Source: Aotearoamyces nothofagi (Eukaryota; Ascomycota; Leotiomycetes; Leotiales; Tympanidaceae). From it: a stretch of 64,000 nt of DNA. A program made the position numbers and the translations under genes. Positions 44,111-55,638 of this stretch are shown here, piece by piece. The stretch spans positions 372,001 to 436,000 of the forward strand of contig JADDTR010000007.1 of assembly GCA_015345905.1 (NCBI GenBank), in the 5' to 3' direction. Below the pieces are notes generated by a model. The model was given only the letters and a program-made list of their open reading frames with translations. It made no database searches and was not told the DNA's origin. Numbering within the stretch: the stretch's first letter is position 1; every line of letters begins with the position of its first letter.

Positions 44111-44137
44111 TTATACGTCTTATACGTCTTATACGTC
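44111..44137. repeat. TTATACGTC x3 in uge3 promoter
   Basis: Three perfect contiguous copies of the 9-mer TTATACGTC, about 100-125 bp upstream of the uge3 ATG. Each contains TACGTC, and the last continues to TACGTCAT, a half-site-like element for bZIP proteins. Function is inferred only. Confidence 0.85.
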
Positions 44138-44915
44138 ATGAGACGAATATCCGTGTACCAGACCTAATCCGCTAGTAACGACCACTGGATCGATATAATA
44201 CCTACGCTGGCACAGCATTTGGCCTGCATTGGGAAGTATATGGGGAAGCACATGGGGAAGCACAATACCATACCTATCGCAGTATTGTTGCATTAGGAAG
44301 AAAATATCTGTTTAGTGGTTGAGAAGGACGGCGAGTCATGGCTATGAGCCTGCATACTGACGAAGGTGGAGGAGCTTCCGCTGAAGACTCATGCTATGGG
44401 AGGACCTCATGCTATGGGAAGACAGGTGATTGGGACTGCATTCAACTTAGCTCCCAGACTGAGGCACCGGAGAGCGAAGACAGAAAAGAACGGGCCACTA
44501 AAAGAACTGAAGAACATACGTGAGATGACAATAAAAATGGCATCGACATGGATGGATGTGTTCGGTACTGGCTTGTATACAGAGAGCTACACGCTCCAAG
44601 GCCTGCTCTCTCGGCGCATTACGTGATAGCGACCAGCTGCTTGAGTGTGTAACGTGTAGTATGAGATAGAGGGAGACTTGGGCGGCGTAAAAGATGCTCC
44701 TTACGGCGGGTGTTCCTTCTTGCGCTTTGCGACAATCGATGGATGCGGCGGCAATCCGCAGCAGGATGTAGTTAACCTTTAGCTTCAGCCCTTTGGAATG
44801 TGGTCTAAGTATTTAAGGCACGGCCTAACCGCATGCGTCCACAGTTACCCTCAACTATCAAGCCATCGACATTCCACTGAAATCACGGGAATTATCTGCC
44901 TGAATCTACGCCGCG

Positions 44916-44931
44916 TCGCGTTATCGCGTCA
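44916..44931 (+). promoter_or_regulatory. tandem StuA/APSES-type binding sites
   Basis: TCGCGTTA (44916-44923) is followed directly by TCGCGTCA (44924-44931). Both match the StuA response element (A/T)CGCG(T/A)N(A/C). They lie about 205-220 bp upstream of the gtb3 ATG and about 910 bp upstream of uge3. StuA is a known regulator of galactosaminogalactan synthesis in A. fumigatus. Confidence 0.55.
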
Positions 44932-45134
44932 GAGAGCAATAATGCAGAAGATGCTGTCTGGGAGCAACAGGCCTCTGAAACTGACCACATCCTTCGAGGA
45001 CGACCACCACCACAAGCTTGTGTGTGTCTTCCTTGACATCCTGAAGATGAGCTCTAGAGGGTTATGCTTCCAGTGTGGCTTCTTTAAATAACATCGATGA
45101 TAAACAACATATCTTTTTGATTTCTTCTTGCGAG

Positions 45135-48100
45135 ATGGCTTCTTTTTTTCAACCTGCTGTCTACGATCCCGAAGCTGTCACACTTACAGGCAACACTACA
45201 GCCAGGTTCCAAGTTTACACAAACAATATTCTAGACCATAATACACTTCTGAATACCTGGTATCAAATTGTCACTCTGAGCATCGGTGCGGCATTTTTCA
45301 CTATCCCTCTATTGAAATGGCTCATTGCGTGGATTATATCATCCCTACATTCAAGAAAGGCAAAGAAACGACAGAGCCAGGCTGGTCTGCTAGGATCCTA
45401 CAAACCTACAGCCGCGGTTCTTACAGAACCCTCTGGAAGATCTACAGAAGGTCAATCGCGTGCGCCGGTCACCAGTTTTGCTCTGTTTCTTGGCGGCGAC
45501 GTTGAGGAATTTATAAATCTCAACTATGACCTCCATATAATAGACTTGGATGTTTTCAATACTTCAAGTGGGAGTTCAGACCCTCAAAACCCAGAAAATT
45601 TCTCAGATGCCGATGGAGGACTTAAGTCAGAAAAGCCATCTAAAGCCACTTATTTCGAAAATAGCAAAAAGAATGTATGGGGCTTGGTTGGAGAATCTGA
45701 ATGTGGTGTCGAATCTTTTGCTCAATCGCCAGTCCTTGAGATTGTTGATAGACTAAAGGCTGTTGCTGGGTCACGGCACTTATCTGGTCTAGTCATCCCA
45801 TCAAATATTGGAGTAGAGTCAAAACTCAATCACGTCTTTGAGAATCTTGCTCATATAGGGGTGTGCATCATTCTTTTGGATGATGCTGATGAGCCGTCCA
45901 AGACAATATATCCAGATAATTTATGTGGTGTAATTTACAAAAATGCTTGCATTTTACCGAATGGATTCCGTCGAGATTTCTTCCAGGCATCGAAACTACG
46001 AACAAGCCTATCTAATTACGGCAGAGTGCGTCAAAGAGATCCAAACTTTTTCGTTGGGTTCCTCGATCTCTGGACTACTAAGCCACTTCCTTCTGTTATC
46101 CGCCGTAGCTTCAAAATAGCCAAGTTCCAGGATGCGGTACTACAACACGAGGCTGCAGGGTCTGGAAGACATCTTGGAAATGAGAGGTCCCGAGGGAACT
46201 GCATGAGCGCGTTTGACTGGCTCAAGCGCCAAGATATGATAGAGGTCTATACTCTACTAGTCCTGTAAAATTATCCTTAATGACTGACAGATTTGTAGGC
46301 ACAAAAGACGCCTTTGGGTGCTGCTTCTTCAGCAGGGCTAGCATCGCTAGTATCGACCCTCCATGATGAGAAATGTCAACCAGCTAGAGCTGAGTTTGAT
46401 TTCACTACTCTGGAACTTCTACTACCAGGTATTACTACAGCTTTTCTACCAGTCCAAGTGGCAGAGGAGATCTCTGAAACTCACCACGAGCTGGGGGAAC
46501 CACCGTCATACATTAGCCAAGCCCCTCCCAGGAATGACATTTGGACGATGTCTAGTCAAGGCCAGCGGCTCTGTGAAAGCGGTTGCTATGACCTACGAGA
46601 GGAGCTTTTTGATGAACAATATCTAGCAATCCTTGAGACACAAGAACATCTAAAAGTTCTTGGGATGCTCGAGCCCGCAACTACGGTTTATGTAGACCGT
46701 ATCTGTGATGCAATCAATAAATTACAACAATCCATGCATCATACGAACAATCTACTTGTCGATCTTTTAGATGGCATTTCTTTAGGGAGTATAAAAATCT
46801 TCCGGGGTCTTGATAGCGGATTCTGTCTTCCTGATAGTAGGGGTCATTTCTGGGCTGTATCACGAGAAGATGCCACGGGAGAATTATCTATTTTCACCTC
46901 TTTAAAGACGCCAGATTTTGTCACTACTGTTGTTCACGCGTACCTGGCTCATCGCGGCGTCGGAAGGAGGAATCGCATTGAAATTGAAATGACCTTGTTG
47001 CAGAATTCTAATCAACAAGCCATTTTACACCCTCGAATCACTCACGAACTTCGATCCGCAACCTATTCGGAACTACTTCATATCATTGAACAGATAACGG
47101 TGTCCGCGTCAGACGATCGGTTACTCCGCATGATGGAAGCTGAATGTGAGAGGTTACTGATACAAGAAGCTACCGATCGTTCATGGAACAAAGTACATTC
47201 ACACGACTTCTTATCTAAGAAGGTGACCATAGAAAGTGTCTTGAAGGCTAGACTTGCCTACTTTGCTAGGCGTGGCTCTCTGCATTTGCCAAGCCTGGTT
47301 CAACTGAGTCAGCTCTATAGCCAGATCGATGATGCTATTGTGGCTGCTTTATATGAGAATGACGAGAAACATCTCTTGCTTCTGTCTTCCCCACTAGTCT
47401 TGGACACTACGATCCAGAAGTATGAATATACTGAGAATGAAGATTTATACAGGCTGCTATTTTTCTGCTCATTACGAAGACGAGCCTTCGAAGAGGTTTT
47501 CATGGAGACTACCGATAGATGTCCCCTTTTCTTGCAACAACAGGATCAGGCGGCTGTCTTTGCGGAACTATGGGTTCTTGGATCACAATGTGAGATATAT
47601 TTTGGAATAAAGCCTCGTGCCCTGGGCGCAATTATCTACGATGAGTACAGAATATATTTAAAAACCCACGAACCAACAACGGAAGCTTGGAATGGCACAG
47701 ACTTATTCACTGCATATCATAAGGTAAAGGGCGACGATGACAAGCAGATATCTATTGGCACCGACACAAAAGAGAATCCGACAGCACCTTTGTCTTTCTC
47801 TGTAAGACTAGGCAAAGCCGCCTTTTTGACGATCTTTTGTGTCCCCGCCATCGTTGACGTTGGTCTCCTAACGTTTCTTGGGCGAGGCTTGTATCTAACT
47901 GCCTTCATGACACTTGAGGAAAGAGTCATGGCAAATTATGCAATTCTTACCTCACTTCTTCTAACTGCTGGCGTTACTGGGTGGTCAGGAGGCACGGGAG
48001 GGTTCTACCTTCACCAGTCTGCATTTCATAATATGAATCACTTTATGGTCCAGCGTTTTGCTGGTGGCTTCGTCCTCTCGGCAATTACTAGCTTCTGTGG

Positions 48101-51100
48101 GTTTTTCGCCTTTGGACGACAATATGGTTGGTATGCTGGTGTTCTATTCGCGGCTTATTTAATGGCCATTTCGACCTTTCTCAATCTTTTAGGGATTTTG
48201 GCGACAATGCACCTAGAGGGCTCGCCCTTCAGATCCGGGCGAACTGTGTTGACAAAATGCATGTTGATTACGCTTCTCTCTCCGATCATATCATCATTCG
48301 TTAACGGCCACGATGTTCCCATATACCTCCCTATCATATACCTCTTTCTGACAGTACTGGTCATTAGTTATGCACGCTTGTGCTATGAATGGTCGTATTG
48401 GACAAAGAAGGTTCACATAGTCAAAGAAGATGATATCATATTATGGTATAGCAAAAAGATTAGCGAAAACGCAGGCGACTCTCCCGAGAGACCGACTATG
48501 GAGGTACTACCTATAAAATTAAATCTAGAGTTGGCGAGGGCCTGCCTCATGGAAGCTATAGAGCAACACAACCGGCAAGAATCATCGTGGTTCAGGAGAC
48601 TGTCGAAATCTGATCCGGTCGACCCTTTTGTGCAGAAGCTTGCAGATGGACACAAGTATGTCATCTGGTTACTTGTAAAAGAAAGCAATGGACAGTCTCT
48701 TCCGTCTCCATATAGCTCCACGTGGTTAGTACAGACAAAGCTGGCCTTGGCCAACCAATTACAGTTAAACAAGGGACTCAAGGAACATAGCCCGTTCCTG
48801 CTCTATCGCAACTCAAAATACGGGATAGCCCAAAACGTTGGACTGTTTCTGGTAGTACTTATGGATCGCTGGGTTGCGATATCTATGAGCGCAAACGGGC
48901 ATATCATCAACCTGTATTATACCACTCGTGCCCGATACGGTCTTGCTTTTGGATTATTTTACTTTTTAGCATGTGCTATCAGTCTCGACATCGTTCTTAG
49001 CCGATATTGGGGAAAGACTGGACGCAGATCAAAAAAGAAACTGGCAAATATCCTTGATTTCGAAACTACGGAAGAAGCTGAGAGCGGCATGGAGAAGAAG
49101 CGCTGGTTGGGTGCTATTTCAGAGCTTATCTGCCTGATGTGCTGCTTCTTCGGACTACTAACTCTTCTGCTGTGGCTTTTCGTCAGCGAGGGTGATCAAC
49201 TCATCCTCTTCTTTGCGTATGTTATTGGTTACTCTGGGGTTATCATTTTTCAGGTATGCGTTCAGTCATTCCCTAATAGCATTGCGATTGTTCTAACCTA
49301 TAGACAAGTTCAACCGAGTCTTTACCACAGATCTCAAGCTTCACGTGCAAATCGTCTTAATAGCAGCGTTTGGAGGCTATGTGTTAGGAGTAATACTACG
49401 TGAGCCATCTCAATTCGCTGGTTGTCACTACCTAACAGTTATTACAGATGAGATCCCCGCAACGCAAGATTTTTTCTTCATTGATGTTATCGCGCTATGT
49501 AGCGCGTCTCTGTCTGCATCAATTGGCACCTGGCTTGTCACCGACTTTTGTGACGACCCTGCGCAGGATATTCATATTGAAAATGAAGATCTTGTTAACT
49601 GGAAAGTGTATTCACAAAAGCTAATTGGTATAGCTAGTCGTCACTGCACATTAAAACCAGAACAACTGGATGGTGCAAAAGGCATAGAGTGCCACTTCAA
49701 TGACCAGTCGATTGTAAGTGAGGGTATAAAAGCGGTCTTTAAGGACGCCATCGACAATGACTCGTCTCCAATTCGTGCTGCTTTTCCAAAGGGAGAAGAG
49801 CTACTCGCATGCACTCTTAGAGTTTGGGAACATCAGCAACTACGATTGATCATTCTAGATAGGTTGGCTTTAGTGGCCTGTGGTGGTGCCGATGTCTTTG
49901 CTACAAGTACACGGATCGATGGCGACCTCGTCGTTTACGTTGGGATGCCGGCGTTTGACTGTTGGAAAAATCTTTCGGAAGAGGGCTATGAAAGTCTGTT
50001 GATACAGATTGCCTCTGAATCATTATTACACGAATGCTGCGAAGGAATGCTACATTTGCGTCATTCAGATGCTACTCTTGCGGAACTCCTTCTGAATAAG
50101 GATTCCCATGTTTCAACACGCATGGCCATGCAACTGGCATGGTCCGATCAGGAAGAGCTCAATTCAATTATTGAAAAAACCAACAATGAGCTGCTCAATC
50201 ATCTAGCACTTGGCATAAATCTCAGTGTGGATTGGGAGAGTACTCCAGAAGATGTCCGCATGGCCGTGGTCTCGCGTGTAGTAGGTAGGACATATAACAA
50301 AAGTCGGGCACTAGAAGTATGGCTAGCTTCTCGATCATGTACCGTATTGCTTCATGACTGGTATATCAAGCAATGCCTTGCAATCCGCGAAGTTGCCCTC
50401 TCACGGGTGTTCATGGATGAACGTAGTGAGATCACCCTTCCTCCTTTCGGTCCTAGGGAGCACATCTGGAGCTCGAAAGAAGTCAGTCGTCATAAATTTA
50501 TACTTTCGCGGATAGCTGCTACAATCTACCAATTTACTTGTCTATTAATCGAATTTATTGCGATTGTTAGTACGGCTGGTACCGACTGTGGGAGGGAGCT
50601 GTGGTACGTACTTCGCAATAGTATTCTTCAGAAACCAGTTGTATGGGTTGTCCTCAAAATATGGAAAGTATGCTGGTGGATTAAACTTTTCTGGACCCGT
50701 CTTCTTCTCCTATCAATGGATAAGGACTACAAAAAATTTCACGAATGGATATTTCAAGGTTCACCACGAACGCTAAGCAATGGAATCCTGACGGTAAGAG
50801 ATCCTCGGTATCTCCGGACAGGATTTCTAAAAGAAAGTCCCAACGCCATTGAGCTCCTGTTGTTCGATGGCGTGCAGCCAACCCTCCCAGCCAAACGACA
50901 AGCACATCAAGTCCTAAGTTACGATGGATCAATGAGATTAACGCGACTGATAGACATCAAAGTAGCTCCCCTTGAAAGCGAGGAATATTATGACTACAAT
51001 TTCAACCCCAAAGGCAACCAGAAGTATCCAGAATCTAGAACTACAGAATGCGGTCTCCAAACAATTTCCGTATACTATGATGACAAGGGCCGAATTACAC

Positions 51101-53896
51101 ATGGCGAATGCATCAAGAATAACGTCCCACTCCAGTTTGTATATGTCTATAAAGAGCATTCGACTATAAACACACAAATCATAAAGGCGACCTATACTAC
51201 TATGGAAGGCGAAAATCCTTCCATATATTCTGTTTACTGGTGCCGAAAAACGGAATATGGTGATCGCGATGCACCGACCTGGCTCCCAACATCTAGGGTC
51301 CAGCGACTCATCCACGCCTCGGGCGACTCGGTCCAAGAAGTTACCTGGACATATGAACATAAAAGAGATCCTGTTATTACCACCATCACATTCTCTCGAG
51401 ATCATCGAAGTACGATAGAGGCAGAAACTTTGGATAAGTTCGATGATGTGCTTGGGATTTTAACAAAGCCGGAGTTGACGTCCTTCATAGACGAGGATAT
51501 GCTTTTCTATCACTCCAAATCCTTGATTAAACGGGAAGTAAACTCATATCCTTACGGAAAAGAAATAGATCCCGATACTAAACCGCAGCATTTATTATTT
51601 GCCAGACGTATTTTTGCGTGGTCTAGATTATCGAGAAAGAAAAAGTATGTTGCACGTCACATGCTATCCACTTCAGTCCTTCGAACCGCTTTATGGCAAG
51701 AGTGGACAACTCAAACAAATCTCAACGCTATTACAAGCTGCCTCTTGGATGAACTTATTTTGAGAAAGGAACCCACCCTTCGCAGATATTGGAGACTACG
51801 TGATGCTGGATACTTTGCCAAGGCAAAGTCTATTCTACTGGACAACATCGGGGGGGTTGCTGACTCGATAGAGATCACTGATGAGGTGTCTCAACGTGCC
51901 TATCTCGCAATCAAGCCTAGTGATCTTTTAGTTATGGGTCTCGGTAAAGATTCAAACTTTGTCACATCCAAACAAGAGGACTCTTATATTGATACCGATA
52001 ACCGGCTTGCAGTCATTTTCACAGATACAGGGTGCTGGCCTGATGCACCAGGAGGAGTCTCTAATTGTAGACGAGACTTGGTTGACAGACATACTACTAT
52101 TCGAAACTACGCAATCACAGAGGTTGCAAATGACTATGGTATTCCACGTTTCCAGATAGAAAGCCACTTACAACTTGTCAAATCCTTGCCTTTGTGGGGC
52201 TTAGATGGGAAAAGTCCGACCCATGGTTTATTCGACAATCTACTACAATTGCAGGTGGAGAATCGTATCCGAAGAACCAGAAAACGCCAAGATATCAAGC
52301 AAACCTTCATCCCGCTTCTAACCAGTATTGTTCGCGGAGCTCGGACAAAAAGGTTGTATGAGAAAGACCTTTCAATTGCGACAGATGACTTCTTAAACCT
52401 CAACAAATACTTTGAAGAGAATGACTACCTTACAACATGGCGTTCAAATTCTGTACGGAAAGCTTGGCGAGAAGCTTGGCTTTGCGAATACGATGATCCC
52501 AACATATCGGATCCAAATCATAATTTCCAAATTGAACGGCCAACTGCGGGTGACTTCGATGAAGCTTTAGAACTTTACATCAGTTACTTCTTCATATTCT
52601 CCGTTCGCGTGCCAGAGGATGTTCCGAGAGTATTCCAAAGCACTCATCATGGTATTTCCAGCCTATGGGGTATGATACTCAAGATCCGTAGGGGTACTAC
52701 CTGGGGTATATGGGATCATGCAATTATGTGGAGAGAAAGTTGTCTAAATATCAGTCCAGCGCAGTGCATATTACCAATTGCGGTACAGTCTATGTTGCTA
52801 GGTGCGATGAAATTGGCGTCGCATCTTGCTTATACCCACGCGGACATTATCCTTCCTTGTACCGCAATATATAATCCGTAAGTATTCATTACCTTTCAAT
52901 CTTAGCACATTACTGATTCTCTCTAGCACTTGGGAGACCGAAATAGGAAGTGATGAGGGACGAAGATGCTCTCAACAGCTGTTTCAAAGAAAGATCGATC
53001 CCATTACCAACGGAATTAGTAACATGGACGCTTTCAAAATAGTTGAGACGACACGAACGACAGAGCCTACCGTTATTATGTTATCGAATGTGCAGTTCAT
53101 CAAGGATATTAAGAATGCAATTCAGGCAGCGGGAGTCATTATAAACGATTTTGGGTTCAAGAAATATAATTTGGTGGTGTATGGGGCGCAAGATCGCCAG
53201 CCGTCCTATGCTATTGAGACAGAGGAAATGATTGCAAACCTAGGTATAGGGAAAACAGTAAAATTGGGAGGTTTTGGTTCTCCAAAGGAAGTTTTAAAGG
53301 ATGCTTGGCTCTTTATGAATTCCTCCCTTTCAGAAGGACTACCTTTAGCTATCGGCGAGGCAGCATTGTCGGGTATTCCCATTGTTGCCACAGAAGTCGG
53401 AGCTACTGCACAAGTTCTAATGGATATCGATGATCCAACTATATTATACGGCGAAGTTGTCCCCCCGAACGACCCAGTGGCACTCGCAAGAGCTCAGATC
53501 AGTCTCTTGGCTATGGTTGGCCCTTGGGCGCGATATACAACAGACGAAACACCACCGCCGCCCCTGCCTAATACCTTTACTCCGGAAGATGTTGAATGGC
53601 TTACTGAACGAATGTATTCCAAGGCACAGGATCGTAGAGGTTTAGGTATCAAGCTACGCGAGGTCATCTTGGCCAAATTCAGCGGCCACAGATATCTACG
53701 AGAGCACGAGCAGATGTACTGGGTTCAACGACATATGGCTGAACAGCGAGCTAGCGATAAACTTTCGCATCTGTCCTCGTCCCATCCAATTTTCGGACAG
53801 CCAACCTCACCCAAATTAGTCGAACGAGAGAAAGGCGAATCTATGTGGTCAGAACGGCGCTGGCAGGATTTCTCTGCAAAGCAACCAAAGAAATAA
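45135..53896 (+). CDS. gtb3: Gtb3-like giant membrane glycosyltransferase (GAG synthase)
   Basis: A 2,867-residue protein in four exons: 45135-46244, 46299-49253, 49309-52877 and 52927-53896. A first hydrophobic segment (about residues 41-71) is followed by a large soluble part. A multi-span membrane region comes at about 870-1420 (for example VPAIVDVGLLTFLGRGLYL and FNRVFTTDLKLHV after the second intron). The C-terminal part is a GT4-type glycosyltransferase: its N-lobe starts near residue 2259 with TDTGCWPDAPGGVSN, and the C-lobe carries the EX7E motif EGLPLAIGE (E2681, E2689). It should polymerise UDP-Gal and UDP-GalNAc and move the chain across the plasma membrane. The ATG at 45135 was preferred to one at 45075. 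Phases agree at all junctions. Confidence 0.88.
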
Positions 53897-54759
53897 TCGA
53901 ACCACGCAGAACATTTAGCCAGATAGAAATAATTCATTCATGATTCCAGCTTAGTGTATCTATGTCGTGACTGTTAGAGAAGTATCACCCGTCATGACAT
54001 ATGATACGAGTTAATTGGGGTATTTGGTGCCGACGCGGGACAAAAGGAAGTGGATACTTGGTTAAGCAGTAGTCTGCAATAGATTGATAAAAATCTCATG
54101 TCCGTACATTGGCTTAGTTATTGGTGAGGAGATTTTCGATTGAATCCGGCTCATTCCAAATGGATTATTAAGACTAAAAGATCGCCAAATCTTAGATCTT
54201 GCTTGTAGGGTTATCTACACCAGGGTTATCTGCAGGAAGATTATCTATAGTAGTCATACATTAAACGGGATTTCTGTTAACATTCACCACGTGACTCCCG
54301 GGTAGTTAGCGGGGAGCATCCAGGACACTTCACATTTTCGTGATTTTACATAGACTAGACATAATAATACATTCAATTCTTCAACAATTCCAACAATCTC
54401 AACAATTCAATCTTTAGACTCTGCCGGCGATTGAAGTTGAGGCTGAAGTGTCTCGGCTGCCATTTCTAGGAAGTAGCGGGTATTGATGCGCTAAACCCAC
54501 GCTAGGCCTAACTCGGGGTAGGAAGCTCGTCGGTGGCTCAGAATATAACGTCATTGGCCGTTTGCAGCCAGAATCTAGATTTGGGCTTATGGCAGAATCT
54601 CAAACTTCGGTAATGACGCGTTAAATACCGTACAATTCATTGATAGCAGGCAATTAGGGATCATCTTTGAAGGCTCTATCATCATCGTTATTTATCGAGC
54701 ATACGCGTCCGAAGTGATGCCATGGTACAGCTAGGTATAAGTACCTTTGAGGAATAATC
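53897..54759. promoter_or_regulatory. sph3 upstream region
   Basis: It holds CACGTGA at 54288-54294 and two APSES-type matches, ACGCGTTA (54616-54623) and ACGCGTCC (54703-54710), 50-145 bp upstream of the sph3 ATG. No coding frame is supported. Confidence 0.55.
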
Positions 54760-55638
54760 ATGGCTCACCTTAAAAGAAATCAAATTATATCACCAAAACC
54801 AACAATAGCATCATCGTCGTTGCTCAAGAAACCCTCCAAGCTTTCGAAATTCTTCTCTAAACTACCAAAATCTAAACTATCAACACCCAAGAAAGAGAAA
54901 ATGGTCAATTCTTCTTTTATCCTCGTGCCTCTGTACATATATCCAACCTTGCAGGCTTGGGACACTCTATTTGATAGCATCAGCAATAACCCCAATCTCA
55001 ACTTCGACATTATCATCAACCCTGACAGCGGACCAGGGAGCGATACATATCCCGACTCTGACTATGTCACCGGAATCGCCCAGCTAAACTCCTACTCCAA
55101 CACCCAACTGCAAGGTTACGTCCCTGTCTCGTGGGCAGCTCGCGCCCAAGCAGATGTTGAAGCAGACATATCGAAATACGCAGGCTGGGCAGAGTATGCA
55201 GACGCAGATATTCACCTGAGCGGCATCTTCTTTGATGAGGCGCCAAATGACTACTCCACTGCGAACTATGCGTATATGAGCACAGTTGCAACGGCAGTCA
55301 AAAGCGCATTCACATCCGTAACGCCTAAGATTATCACCAACCCCGGCACAGTCGTCGATGCTCGTTATTATGAAATTGCCGATACAATCAACGCGTTTGA
55401 GGACTACTATACCTCGTATTCTGCAAGCACATTGTCGTCGATCCCTGAAGCGCTGAGATCCAATTCGAGTATCATAATCCACAGCTTCACGGGCTCTGAG
55501 ACGGACCAGCAAAGTATTGTCGAAGCATTGGTTGCTGGAGGCATTGATGCTTTATATATTACGGATCAGAGCGATTACGATTCTTTTCCCACGCTTTTTA
55601 CCTCGTTGTGTTTGGAGATTAGCGCGGCTGAGCTCTGA
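54760..55638 (+). CDS. sph3: Sph3-like GH135 hydrolase (spherulin-4 family)
   Basis: Intronless 292-residue protein of the spherulin-4/GH135 family. The barrel starts at about residue 50 with SFILVPLYIYP and continues with FDIIINPDSGPG, the YVPVSWAAR strand, the acidic-site strand GIFFDEAPNDY, KIITNPGT, FEDYY and IIIHSFTG, ending ALYITDQSDYDS. In Aspergillus, Sph3 hydrolyses galactosaminogalactan and is needed for its production. The first 47 residues are Lys/Ser/Pro-rich with no hydrophobic stretch, so I see no signal peptide or anchor. An internal ATG at 54901 (MVNSSF) would give just the domain. A missed upstream exon with a signal sequence is possible. Confidence 0.85.
   Translation: MAHLKRNQIISPKPTIASSSLLKKPSKLSKFFSKLPKSKLSTPKKEKMVNSSFILVPLYIYPTLQAWDTLFDSISNNPNLNFDIIINPDSGPGSDTYPDSDYVTGIAQLNSYSNTQLQGYVPVSWAARAQADVEADISKYAGWAEYADADIHLSGIFFDEAPNDYSTANYAYMSTVATAVKSAFTSVTPKIITNPGTVVDARYYEIADTINAFEDYYTSYSASTLSSIPEALRSNSSIIIHSFTGSETDQQSIVEALVAGGIDALYITDQSDYDSFPTLFTSLCLEISAAEL

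Larger units (their letters stand above)
44011..45134. promoter_or_regulatory. divergent uge3 / gtb3 promoter region
   Basis: A 1.1-kb gap between the starts of the epimerase and the polymer synthase genes. It holds three tandem TTATACGTC units (44111-44137), GGGGAAGCACAT-type repeats (44229-44265), a TATTTAA element at 44808 and two abutting APSES-type sites (44916-44931). The short frames at 44338-44626 and 44798-45091 show no domain and are probably leader or promoter sequence. Confidence 0.65.
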
